This document shows positions 9,604 through 17,893 of a stretch of 64,000 nucleotides of DNA, one piece after another (position 1 is the stretch's first letter; each line of letters opens with the position of its first letter). The DNA comes from Chloroflexi bacterium HGW-Chloroflexi-10. Lineage in GTDB: Bacteria > Chloroflexota > Anaerolineae > Anaerolineales > Anaerolineaceae. A program made the position numbers and the translations under genes. The DNA lies in NCBI GenBank assembly GCA_002840755.1, contig PHBZ01000004.1, forward strand, positions 124,001 through 188,000, given 5' to 3'. The notes under the pieces were generated by a model. The model did not search any database. It was not told the DNA's origin and saw only the letters and a list, made by a program, of their open reading frames with translations.

Positions 9604-10242
9604 CTAATAGACCAGTAGTGGGTCGAGTTCCAAGATATTATTAATCCTAATTAAATCTTTTTCGGGGTCCTGGTTGTTTTGAGAGGATACCCAAATCGTT
9701 GAGAGACCCATACTCTGGGCTGCTTTAATATTACGATAACTATCATCAATCATTAAGCATTCGTCCAATTTTGTTATACAGAAATTATTTAATGCAATCT
9801 CGAAAGCCTCCGGCATGGGTTTGCAATAGGGCGAAATATCGAGTATGTCAATAATTTGAGTAAAAAACTGATCAATTCCAAGCGTGGACAATACTCTTTG
9901 TGTATGCCACCGATCCGAATTGGTGAAAATTACTTTTCTTTGGGGTATTTTTGACAAAATTTCGATTAAAACCTGGTTTTTTTGCAAAATCTTATTAACA
10001 GGTATATCGTGTACATATTCCAGATAATCTGCAGCATCGATATGATGTTCTGTTTGTAAACCGCGTAAGGTTGTCCCATATTTCTTAAAATATGTTTCCC
10101 GCATATAAGAAACCTTATCTGATGGGTATCCTAATTTAATTTGCATATATGAATCAATCCGGTCACGGATCAAATTCCAAATCCCGGTATCAGGAGAATA
10201 TAAGGTGTCATCCAAATCAAAAATGATCGTGGTAATATTCAT
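9604..10242 (-). CDS. HAD-superfamily hydrolase, pyrimidine 5'-nucleotidase-like
   Basis: The 212-residue product has the four HAD motifs: nucleophile Asp9 and acid Asp11 in FDLDDTLY, FTNS in motif II, a conserved Lys in YCKPMPEAF, and the metal-binding MIDDSYRN in motif IV. The DLDDTLY form and helical cap are those of the SDT1/pyrimidine 5'-nucleotidase subgroup, so a nucleotide or sugar phosphate substrate is likely; it is not determined. The ATG has no ribosome binding site. A TAAAAT -10 box ends exactly 6 nt before the ATG (10249-10254), which suggests a leaderless mRNA. It is the first gene of the group that continues into the small membrane protein and the S41 protease. Confidence 0.85.
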   Translation of the reverse strand: MNITTIIFDLDDTLYSPDTGIWNLIRDRIDSYMQIKLGYPSDKVSYMRETYFKKYGTTLRGLQTEHHIDAADYLEYVHDIPVNKILQKNQVLIEILSKIPQRKVIFTNSDRWHTQRVLSTLGIDQFFTQIIDILDISPYCKPMPEAFEIALNNFCITKLDECLMIDDSYRNIKAAQSMGLSTIWVSSQNNQDPEKDLIRINNILELDPLLVY

Positions 10243-10248
10243 TCGATT

Positions 10249-10254
10249 ATTTTA
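10249..10254 (-). promoter_or_regulatory. -10 box 6 nt from the HAD gene start (leaderless promoter candidate)
   Basis: TAAAAT on the minus strand, 6 nt before the ATG at 10242. Transcription would start at or next to the A of the start codon. The absence of a ribosome binding site fits. No clear -35 box was seen. Confidence 0.4.
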
Positions 10255-10308
10255 CTCGATATCATTCTATAGTCCTATTGATGTAAAATAGGGTATTGGA
10301 AAAAAAAT

Positions 10309-12093
10309 ATGGAAAAATGGTCAAACATCAAGGTTTTGGATGAGGAGGTTGCATCCCAGATAGCCGCAGGAGAAGTGATAGAACGGCCTTCTTCGGTGGT
10401 AAAAGAATTGGTGGAAAACGCCATAGATGCCGAGGCTTCAGAAATTCGCGTTCGGGTAGATGAAGCCGGAAAAGAATTAATTGAAGTGTCTGATAATGGA
10501 TCAGGTATTCATGAAAAAGAAATGTATCTGGCTGTAACCAGACACGCTACCAGTAAGTTAAAATCGGCAGATGAATTGTTTACTATTCATACCCTTGGTT
10601 TTCGAGGGGAAGCATTGGCTTCGATCGCCTCTGTTTCTCGGTTTGAAATGGTATCCTGCCATTATCAAGCGCGGATGGCTGGGAAAATCGTCGTTGATGC
10701 AGGGAAGACAATTTCTCTTGAAGCTGTTGGGGCACCAAAAGGGACGAGTATAAGCGTCCGAAATCTATTTTACAACGTACCAGCCCGATTAAAGTTTCTA
10801 AAGGCTGAAAGTACTGAAAAACAACACGTGAGTGGTTTGTTAACCCGTTATGCATTGGCTTATCCTGAAATTCGATTTCATTTGATTTTTGATGATCGGA
10901 TTATTCTTCAAACCAGTGGAAATGGAAACCGCAGAGAAATATTGGGGCAATTGTACGGGGCAGATATTGCCAAAAAAATGCTGGAAATAAAACTTTCGGA
11001 GAATGATTATCAAGTTGTTGGATTTATCAGTCCAATTTCCATAACCCGGTCTAATCGTAAGGACCTTACATTTTTTGTTAATGGCCGTTGGGTACAAGAT
11101 GTTTCCCTCAATGCGGCATTACAACGTGCATACCATACGATGATTATGGTTGGTAGATATCCGATTGCTGTGCAATTTCTCAGTGTTCCAGTAGGGGATG
11201 TCGATGTAAATGTTCATCCTGCCAAAGCAGAAATACGATTTCGGAATCCGGATTATATCTTCAGTTTAGTCCAACGAGCAGTTCGAAGAGGGTTGTTAAC
11301 GTACTCTCCAATTCCAGAGATTGGTTTGAAGACCTGGCAAAATCAACCAGAACCAGAAAATCAAAAGGAATTTGAGTGGAAGCCAGCTTCCATTTTGGAT
11401 GAAACGGAAATGGTAGATGATTTAAAATCGGACGATGGAACAATATCGAGTGATGAGCTGGAAGAACCGTCCACGATTAATTTGCAAAACAATACAGGTG
11501 TGATTAGTATCATGCCTGTATTGAGACTTGTTGGTCAAATAGGCGCAGCATATCTGGTAGCCGAAGGCCCGGACGGTTTATACTTAATTGACCAACATGC
11601 CGCACACGAGCGGGTTTTATTTGAAAAGATGATGTCTCAACTTTCTCAAATCATACCTGCCCAAGCACTTCTTTCTCCGGAAATAATCACACTCCCCCCA
11701 CAACAAGCACAAATATTGGAAAAAAATCTAACCATCCTGCAAAAATTAGGATTTGAGGTTGTTGAATTCGGTCCGAATACTTTTCAACTTCGATCGATTC
11801 CAGCCATGTTGACCGGTATCGATCCGGCTGCTGCTGTGCGGGTGGTTGTGGAAGATTTTGAAGATGATGAAACACCCTTAGCTAATCAAATTGAAGCCAA
11901 AGTGGCTGCCAGAGTATGCAAACGAGGCGCAGTGAAGGCTGGTCAAATACTAACCCGTGAAGAGCAGCAAGCGTTGCTCAATGGTCTGGAAAGTTGTGTT
12001 TCTCCCCGTACTTGCCCACATGGTCGACCAACTATGATTCACCTTTCAGTAGATTTGCTGGAGAAACAATTTGGCCGAAGGGGAAGTTTATAA
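10309..12093 (+). CDS. mutL: DNA mismatch repair protein MutL (endonuclease-type)
   Basis: MutL links mismatch recognition by MutS to strand incision. The 594-residue product has the N-terminal GHKL ATPase (about 1-330) with ELVENAIDA (ATP/Mg-binding Glu and Asn), DNGSGI and GFRGEALASI motifs. After a variable acidic linker (about 350-400) comes the C-terminal dimerisation domain with DQHAAHERVLFE, which matches the DQHA(X)2E(X)4E metal-binding motif of nicking MutL proteins, plus the CPHGRPT motif. It should therefore be an endonuclease, as expected where MutH is absent. mutS is not in the window. A TAAAAT hexamer at 10284-10289 may be its -10 box. Confidence 0.96.
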   Translation: MEKWSNIKVLDEEVASQIAAGEVIERPSSVVKELVENAIDAEASEIRVRVDEAGKELIEVSDNGSGIHEKEMYLAVTRHATSKLKSADELFTIHTLGFRGEALASIASVSRFEMVSCHYQARMAGKIVVDAGKTISLEAVGAPKGTSISVRNLFYNVPARLKFLKAESTEKQHVSGLLTRYALAYPEIRFHLIFDDRIILQTSGNGNRREILGQLYGADIAKKMLEIKLSENDYQVVGFISPISITRSNRKDLTFFVNGRWVQDVSLNAALQRAYHTMIMVGRYPIAVQFLSVPVGDVDVNVHPAKAEIRFRNPDYIFSLVQRAVRRGLLTYSPIPEIGLKTWQNQPEPENQKEFEWKPASILDETEMVDDLKSDDGTISSDELEEPSTINLQNNTGVISIMPVLRLVGQIGAAYLVAEGPDGLYLIDQHAAHERVLFEKMMSQLSQIIPAQALLSPEIITLPPQQAQILEKNLTILQKLGFEVVEFGPNTFQLRSIPAMLTGIDPAAAVRVVVEDFEDDETPLANQIEAKVAARVCKRGAVKAGQILTREEQQALLNGLESCVSPRTCPHGRPTMIHLSVDLLEKQFGRRGSL

Positions 12094-12262
12094 AATCGTT
12101 CAGTTAGTCTGGTTTGCCAAGAAGAGATTGTTAACTTCCCAATCACTCCGTAAGAATGTGAGATTTGAGAATGAAAAAAGAACCCAATTCTGTCGTAAGC
12201 TTTTGGGTTTGTCATTTAAAAAAACAAAAACCACAAAATACTCGGAGGGTTTTTACCGCCTC

Positions 12263-13036
12263 TTAAGATTTTGTCAGCAATTGTACAACAGACGGCCAAA
12301 CCTCTGCAACGCTAAAGGGTAGGAGAACCTCCGCATATGAATCTAAATGTGTATTTGAAAGTGTGTTAATAATCAATTTTGCATTGTTTTTAAGTGCAAG
12401 GTTCGGAAGGTTATTCGCCGGTGAAACTTCCAATGATGATCCAATAACGATAACCATATCTGAACTCGTGATTTGATTTATAGCAGAATTCCAAGCTATT
12501 TCTGGCAACATTTCCTCAAACAAAGTGATGGCAGGTTTTAAATACTGCCCGCAATTTCCACACACCGGTTTTTTATTGTGGTAGATAAATTGTTCCAAAA
12601 GTTTATCGTTCGGATGATCAGAAGCACCACAGTAATAGCATTCGTATTTTTTTAATGTCCCGTGTAATTCGATAACATTTTTAGAACCTGCCAATTGATG
12701 TAAGTGATCAATGTTTTGTGTCAGAATGGCTGAAATTTTACCGACAGATTCGAGTTGTGCAAGAGCTGTGTGTGCCGGATTGGGTTGAGATTCCTGAATT
12801 TTTCTGGTCATGGGTTGGAGCCAATTAAAAAATCTTTCAGGTTGGTGTTTAAACGCTGAAAGAGATGCGACCTCCATTGGGTCAAATTTTTCCCATAGTC
12901 CTGTGTTATTTGAACGAAAATCAGGTATACCCGAAGGGACTGATATACCTGCTCCGGTAAAGACAACAATTTTTTTTGATGTATTGATTAACGCAGCAAC
13001 TTGTTGCGTTTTTTCTAATAGTTTATCCGAATTCAT
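12263..13036 (-). CDS. Sir2-family NAD-dependent protein deacylase (sirtuin)
   Basis: The enzyme removes acyl groups from protein lysines using NAD. The 257-residue protein has the NAD-binding GAGISVPSGIPDFR motif near the N-terminus, QNIDHLHQ, the catalytic His in ELHGT, four zinc cysteines in two CxxC pairs (CYYC and CGNC), and GSSLEVSPANNL near the C-terminus. The length matches bacterial CobB-type sirtuins. The start codon overlaps the stop of the upstream receiver-ATPase gene by 4 bp, so the two are translationally coupled. Whether the sirtuin acts on that protein is unknown. Confidence 0.93.
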   Translation of the reverse strand: MNSDKLLEKTQQVAALINTSKKIVVFTGAGISVPSGIPDFRSNNTGLWEKFDPMEVASLSAFKHQPERFFNWLQPMTRKIQESQPNPAHTALAQLESVGKISAILTQNIDHLHQLAGSKNVIELHGTLKKYECYYCGASDHPNDKLLEQFIYHNKKPVCGNCGQYLKPAITLFEEMLPEIAWNSAINQITSSDMVIVIGSSLEVSPANNLPNLALKNNAKLIINTLSNTHLDSYAEVLLPFSVAEVWPSVVQLLTKS

Positions 13037-14184
13037 TTCTTGATGCGGTTTACAAAATGTTCTGCCAACCGGCCAAATTGTTGGGATACCAGGCTTTCTG
13101 CCTGGACTTTAATTAATGGCTGAAAGTGAGTAGCTGCTTGATAGGCTTGTTCAGGAGCAGGTGGAATAACCAGAATTGGACTGTGCCCCAATTTTTCTTG
13201 AACTTGGGGTTGGGATAATTGAATATCGGCTCGTACCCGATTGTATATCAGAACATTGAGTAATTTGCTTTTCCCAAATCCGCGTTTTTCTAATTCGTCG
13301 ATCAATATCCTCGTTTTTTGTATGGCTACAGGTTGAGATTCTGTAACGACAATCATTTCGTTACAGAACTTAACTATATGTTCCAATACTGAACTACAAC
13401 CGGTACCCAGGTCCAAAAAAGTGATTTGGGATAATTCGCCTAATTTTTGGACTAGTGTTTCTGCTTGAATGGCTTTAGTATCCATTTGCATATCACTAAT
13501 ACGTGAAGAAGCAAGTAAAAGTCGGATTCCATAGGTTGTACGGATCAAATTGTCTTCGATTAGCGAACCGGTAATTTCTTCAGCCTTTTTAAGGAGAATC
13601 GTATCCAAGCCCTGAGTTTCAGCAAAACCCAATTCCATGCCCCAGGTGCCTGACCCGGGGCGCAATTCAGCACAAATAATATCTGCATTGGTTTTATCAA
13701 ACAAAGCAATTCCCAGGTTAAGAGTGACTGATGAGACACCCAGTCCGCCTTTTCCGGAAATTACACCAATAATATGACCTTTCCGGATAGGTTCCAGAGG
13801 GCTTGTGCGACTTTTGCGGCGTGACAGGAGCGCTTTAATGTGAGCAACCAGTTCGACAGGATGGACAGGTTTGGTTAGATAATCATCCACACCTGCTTCG
13901 TAGCCAGCAACTTTATCATCCACCTGGCTTTTTGCCGTAAACATCAGGATTGGTATGTCAGCCAAAATTGGATCAGATCGTAAGATTTTAGTTACTGAAT
14001 AACCATCCATATCCGGCATCATAACATCGAGAACAATCAAATCTGGCTTTTCTTTTTTGGCTACAGCAATTCCTTGATTGCCATTATTTGCTGCAACAAT
14101 TTGATAACCCTGGCGTTGAAGCATTAAGCCGACCAGACGTAAAGTTTCGAGATCATCATCGACGATTAGAATTTTTTCAGCCAT
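13033..14184 (-). CDS. Response-regulator receiver domain fused to a TadZ/CpaE-like ATPase-fold domain
   Basis: Residues 1-120 form a receiver domain with the acidic pocket DDD (9-11), phospho-acceptor Asp53 in VLDVMMPDMDGY and Lys105 in YLTKP. Residues about 135-380 form a MinD/ParA-type domain with the P-loop VISGKGGLGVSS. The signature Lys145 is kept but the Walker A Lys is replaced by Val150, as happens in TadZ/CpaE proteins that localise type IV (Tad) pilus machinery. The 383-residue receiver-ATPase order is that of CpaE/TadZ. No other Tad genes are in the window, and the next gene, overlapping by 4 bp, is a sirtuin. A role in localisation or surface attachment is inference. Confidence 0.85.
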   Translation of the reverse strand: MAEKILIVDDDLETLRLVGLMLQRQGYQIVAANNGNQGIAVAKKEKPDLIVLDVMMPDMDGYSVTKILRSDPILADIPILMFTAKSQVDDKVAGYEAGVDDYLTKPVHPVELVAHIKALLSRRKSRTSPLEPIRKGHIIGVISGKGGLGVSSVTLNLGIALFDKTNADIICAELRPGSGTWGMELGFAETQGLDTILLKKAEEITGSLIEDNLIRTTYGIRLLLASSRISDMQMDTKAIQAETLVQKLGELSQITFLDLGTGCSSVLEHIVKFCNEMIVVTESQPVAIQKTRILIDELEKRGFGKSKLLNVLIYNRVRADIQLSQPQVQEKLGHSPILVIPPAPEQAYQAATHFQPLIKVQAESLVSQQFGRLAEHFVNRIKK

Positions 14185-14312
14185 ATCGATTTGCCTTACC
14201 TACCTTTTTACTCAATTTTGGAATGCTTTAATGTTGTGAAATTTTATTATATAAATTTTTTCTAAGTTAGTATACTTATTATCATAACAAATTTTATCAT
14301 TTTTTTGCATGC

Positions 14313-14318
14313 TATAAT
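14313..14318 (+). promoter_or_regulatory. Extended -10 promoter of tilS, near-leaderless
   Basis: A perfect TATAAT preceded by TGC (extended -10) ends 8 nt before the tilS ATG. The expected transcription start falls within 1-2 nt of the start codon. No ribosome binding site precedes the ATG. Confidence 0.5.
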
Positions 14319-14326
14319 TTACGGGT

Positions 14327-15745
14327 ATGGATAAAAACGGGATTTGCTCTGAATTTGCCAAAGACTTGCTTTCTGAAAATGGGGTCTTTGTGGTGGGTGT
14401 CTCTGGTGGGGCTGATAGTATTTGTCTATTGCACTTACTAGTTACACAAGGCGTGCCAGTTTTTGTAGGGCATTATCACCATGGGTTGCGCGAAGAGGCC
14501 GACCAGGAGTTAGCTTACGTTAAGCATTTCTGTGAAGAATTACAAGTGCCTTTTCGTGTAGAGTATGGGGATGTGGCAAATTTTTCAAAACAAAATCATT
14601 TATCGATAGAAGAGGCAGCCAGAATATGTCGTTATAGATTTTTATTCTCGCTGGCAACAGAAAATAATGCGGATGCTGTTATTGTGGCGCATCACGCTGA
14701 CGATCAAGTGGAAACTGTATTAATGCATTTTTTTCGTGGCAGTGGATTGTCTGGCCTGACTGGGATGAGGGCAAAAACGGTTATTTCAGAATTTAATGAC
14801 GATATTCCGCTTATTCGACCATTGTTGACTTACAAACGTGAAGAAATCGAACAATATTGTGAACAACACAGGTTAAAGTATTTTATTGATCAAACTAATA
14901 GGGATGTCCAGTTTTACAGGAACCAGTTAAGAAACGAAATTATCCCTTATCTTGCACAACGTAATCCCGGATTTCAAAATCGGATACTAAATATGACGAC
15001 AATCCTACAAGCAGAAGAAGATTTGATTTTGGGGAACCTTGAAAATATATGGTGTGATACAGTTTTCTTTCAAGGCAAAAATGCAATTGGGATTGATCGA
15101 AATAGGTTAATGAATTTACATAAGGCTTTTCAACGACGAATGGTGCGAAAAGTTGCATTTGAATTGGATCAAAAAGTTCGTGATTTTTCTTTTGCAACTG
15201 TAGAGCGAGTTCTGGATTTTATTCATGAGCATACTTCCGGAAAAGTTAACCTTGAGAATCAGATTGCATGTGAAATAACGGACCAAGTGTGTTATTTTTA
15301 CCTTGAAAAGACTCTATGGCTGGATCATTTTTTTCCGCAGATACATTCTCCACAGAAACTTAGTATTCAGGACTCTCAAAAATATAAATTGGGGAGTGGT
15401 TGGGTATTGGTTCTACAGCCTCAATTATCCAGCGATTTGATTTCAGAAATAAAAAATGATGAATGGCAGGCAAATCTAGATGCTGACAGTATTTCAACAG
15501 AATATATTGAAGTCAGGATATGGCGTCCAGGCGAACGATTTCTTCCTTTTGGAATGAGCGAGAAAGTAAAGGTTAGTGATTATTTTGCAAATAAAAAACT
15601 GCTCAAATCAGCCAGAACTTGTTGGCCAATTTTGAGCAATCTTTTTGGTGACATCATATGGATTCCTGGTTATCGGATTGGGGATCGTTATAAGATAACT
15701 GATCAAACCAGAAACGTAATCCGAATGCAATTAATCAAAGAATAG
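14327..15745 (+). CDS. tilS: tRNA(Ile)-lysidine synthetase TilS
   Basis: TilS converts C34 of tRNA-Ile(CAU) to lysidine, switching it from Met to Ile decoding; it is essential in most bacteria. The 472-residue product has the PP-loop SGGADS near residue 28, the HYHHGLR block and AHHADDQVETVLMHFFRGSG, all typical of TilS, followed by the TilS substrate-binding domain and a C-terminal domain with IWRPGERF and the final GYRIGDRYKIT block. The start ATG has no ribosome binding site and sits just after an extended -10 promoter. It converges on the recombinase-like gene with 1 bp between the stop codons. Confidence 0.95.
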   Translation: MDKNGICSEFAKDLLSENGVFVVGVSGGADSICLLHLLVTQGVPVFVGHYHHGLREEADQELAYVKHFCEELQVPFRVEYGDVANFSKQNHLSIEEAARICRYRFLFSLATENNADAVIVAHHADDQVETVLMHFFRGSGLSGLTGMRAKTVISEFNDDIPLIRPLLTYKREEIEQYCEQHRLKYFIDQTNRDVQFYRNQLRNEIIPYLAQRNPGFQNRILNMTTILQAEEDLILGNLENIWCDTVFFQGKNAIGIDRNRLMNLHKAFQRRMVRKVAFELDQKVRDFSFATVERVLDFIHEHTSGKVNLENQIACEITDQVCYFYLEKTLWLDHFFPQIHSPQKLSIQDSQKYKLGSGWVLVLQPQLSSDLISEIKNDEWQANLDADSISTEYIEVRIWRPGERFLPFGMSEKVKVSDYFANKKLLKSARTCWPILSNLFGDIIWIPGYRIGDRYKITDQTRNVIRMQLIKE

Positions 15746-15746
15746 C

Positions 15747-16658
15747 TCAATCCTCTGTTTCAAAATTTTTGGATAAACGATCTAATTTATTCCCAATTTC
15801 ACGCCATTGGATTTTAGAAATTCCTAATTTTTGTCGGATAGCGTCTCGCTCAACATCTTGAAGATAATCATTAATGGCACAAGTCCAGCGGCACATATCA
15901 AAAGATAAGTGTTTACTCAAGCCAGCATCTTTGCCAATATCTTCAAGGATATATTCCAAACGGCGAGGCGACCATGGGAATAATTGGTCCTTGGGTTGGT
16001 ATTGCTGAATATATTCCTGAAGAGCACTAATCCATTCGGATGAAATTTTTATTTTCCGTTCCTTATAGCGGTAATTTGGGTTGTTATAGCGGACAAAAAT
16101 AAAAGGTTCTGCTGCTTCCAGGTCAATATGGTTAAGACTAAGAGAAAGGCATTCACCTTTTTTAAGCCCGGTTTCCAATAATAAAACCAGGAGCAAATAG
16201 GGGCGAGCATCCGGTTTTGATTTTTGCCTATAAGTATTCGCGGTTTCAATGATACTTGTTGTTTCCTGATGTGTAAGAATCTCGGGTAAGGGACTGATAA
16301 CCGATTTTTGAACAACTTTTTCAGCCGGATCAACCATAATTCTGCCATTTTGATTTAGCCAACGAAAGAATGCTTTAATTGATGTGATTCGACGAGCCAG
16401 ACTTTTAGGACTGCAAGGTACGCCACGACTGTTTTCCATCCAATGCAAAAAATTATTAATATCATTCGTTGTTATGGTTCCAATCGTTCTATCCGGGGAG
16501 TAAAAAGAACAGAAAAGCTGTAAATCATTGATAAACGCTTTAACCGTATAAGGTGATTTATCTTGATCTTGTAGAAATATCTCCCAAGCACGAATAGTGG
16601 GGAGAAGTGGTGTTGAACTATTGATATGAATTGCTGTTGAGTTGAAATCATCACTCAT
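15747..16658 (-). CDS. Tyrosine-recombinase-fold protein lacking catalytic residues (XerC/D-like)
   Basis: The 303-residue product has the two-domain layout of Xer-type site-specific recombinases: an N-terminal SAM-like core-binding domain (about 20-105) and a C-terminal domain (about 125-300). The expected catalytic positions are degenerate. Arg I of the TGLR motif is Lys166 in ETGLKKGE; the HxLR box reads FDMCRWT, so His is Asp254 while Arg257 remains; and the LGH...Y box reads LGISKIQWREIG, with no tyrosine. It should bind DNA but not cleave it. I start at 16658, where GAGG precedes the ATG; a GTG two codons earlier is possible. No att sites, transposase or tRNA lie beside it. Confidence 0.72.
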   Translation of the reverse strand: MSDDFNSTAIHINSSTPLLPTIRAWEIFLQDQDKSPYTVKAFINDLQLFCSFYSPDRTIGTITTNDINNFLHWMENSRGVPCSPKSLARRITSIKAFFRWLNQNGRIMVDPAEKVVQKSVISPLPEILTHQETTSIIETANTYRQKSKPDARPYLLLVLLLETGLKKGECLSLSLNHIDLEAAEPFIFVRYNNPNYRYKERKIKISSEWISALQEYIQQYQPKDQLFPWSPRRLEYILEDIGKDAGLSKHLSFDMCRWTCAINDYLQDVERDAIRQKLGISKIQWREIGNKLDRLSKNFETED

Positions 16659-16857
16659 ATGCACCTCGTATTTCGTATAGGTTAAGGATAGCTTACACTG
16701 ATTTTTTTAAATTGTCAATTATTTTATAAAATCAGTTCCAACCAATTTGAGAATCAAAAAAAACCTTATTTACCGGATTGGAATAAGTTTTTACATTTTA
16801 ATCAGAAATATCTATACCAATCGGAAATATGATTCTTAGACAATTTCACGGATCAAA

Positions 16858-17874
16858 TTAAGGTGTGAAAGCTGAATTGTTTATTAAGATTTTTATTGCC
16901 TCATAATTAGGTAAAAGGACATTGGCACCCGAATCTGGCATTACATAAGGCGTAACCTGTTCGGAGCCTATCGCATAACGACGGATTTTTGATGGATCGG
17001 AAATGAGTTGGGAAGCAAGTGATAATAAAGGAATTACTGCTTCGACGGTTAGATCAGTTTCGACCGAGTTTATATAAATACTGTACAATTCCGGAACACG
17101 CGAAACGGCATCCAGACTCATTAACTTGTCAAAAAGCGCCAGAATTACTTCCTGTGCGCGACGGGTACGGTCTAAATCACTGCTAGAATAACGCGAGCGA
17201 ACATACCAAAGTGCTGTTTCACCATTCATATAATTTGAGCCCGTGTATGCATGACAATTCCTTTCACCATCCGACTGTGGTAAATCACAATGATCAGACA
17301 GGTTTTGTCCTGCAATTACATTAATTCCGCCCAGGCTATCGACAATACTTTTAAAACCCTGGAAATTTGTCATTATATAATAGTCTGCTGTAACATTAAA
17401 ATTTTCTTCCAGCATTGATTTGGATAATTCAAATCCACCATAAGGTTGAGCTACATTAATTCTTTGATCTCCAATTCCAGGAATATAAACCCACAGATCT
17501 CGAGGGAAAGAAATAACAGATGCTGTTCCTTGTTTAGGATATAAAGACAATAACATAAATACGTCAGTTCGATAACCTTGACCTGGACGAAAATCTGAAC
17601 CCATAACCAGAATATTAACCTGACCATCTGGTCGATTTGATAATCCAGTTGGCAGGTCAATTGGTGGTTGTTGAGCCATGCTAGTAGGGAGAGGAAGAGA
17701 AGGATCCAGTTCAATTGGCAAGAAAGGCGTAGGGGTAGGAGCGCCATCTGAATTTATCGTTATCCAGTTACTATTTCCCGGTAGGTTTTCTACGATTTTT
17801 TCGGGAACACCTGGTAAATTACAGGAAGATAGAATAAACGCCATCAATAACAGGATTAATAAGTTTTTTCGCAT
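16858..17874 (-). CDS. LytR-CpsA-Psr (LCP) family lipoprotein
   Basis: LCP proteins transfer polyprenyl-pyrophosphate-linked polymers onto peptidoglycan or other acceptors outside the cell. The 338-residue product has a lipoprotein signal peptide with lipobox LSSC (Cys18), a Thr/Pro-containing linker, and the LCP core from about residue 85: NILVMGSDFRPGQGYRTDV, the SFPRDLWVYIPG block with its conserved Arg-Asp pair, then YVRSRYSSSDLDRTRRAQE. Most LCP proteins are anchored by a transmembrane helix; a lipid anchor is a variant. It is the last gene of the kinase-LysM-LCP group, 19 bp after the LysM gene. Confidence 0.9.
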   Translation of the reverse strand: MRKNLLILLLMAFILSSCNLPGVPEKIVENLPGNSNWITINSDGAPTPTPFLPIELDPSLPLPTSMAQQPPIDLPTGLSNRPDGQVNILVMGSDFRPGQGYRTDVFMLLSLYPKQGTASVISFPRDLWVYIPGIGDQRINVAQPYGGFELSKSMLEENFNVTADYYIMTNFQGFKSIVDSLGGINVIAGQNLSDHCDLPQSDGERNCHAYTGSNYMNGETALWYVRSRYSSSDLDRTRRAQEVILALFDKLMSLDAVSRVPELYSIYINSVETDLTVEAVIPLLSLASQLISDPSKIRRYAIGSEQVTPYVMPDSGANVLLPNYEAIKILINNSAFTP

Positions 17875-17893
17875 AAAGGTTAATATCTCGCTT

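Noticed and set aside
12181-12209. Possible terminator after mutL
   Set aside because: The stem is only 7 bp with a 15-nt loop and lacks a T run.
15747-16658. Integrase of a mobile element
   Set aside because: Catalytic residues are missing, and no att repeats, tRNA target, transposase or phage genes flank it.
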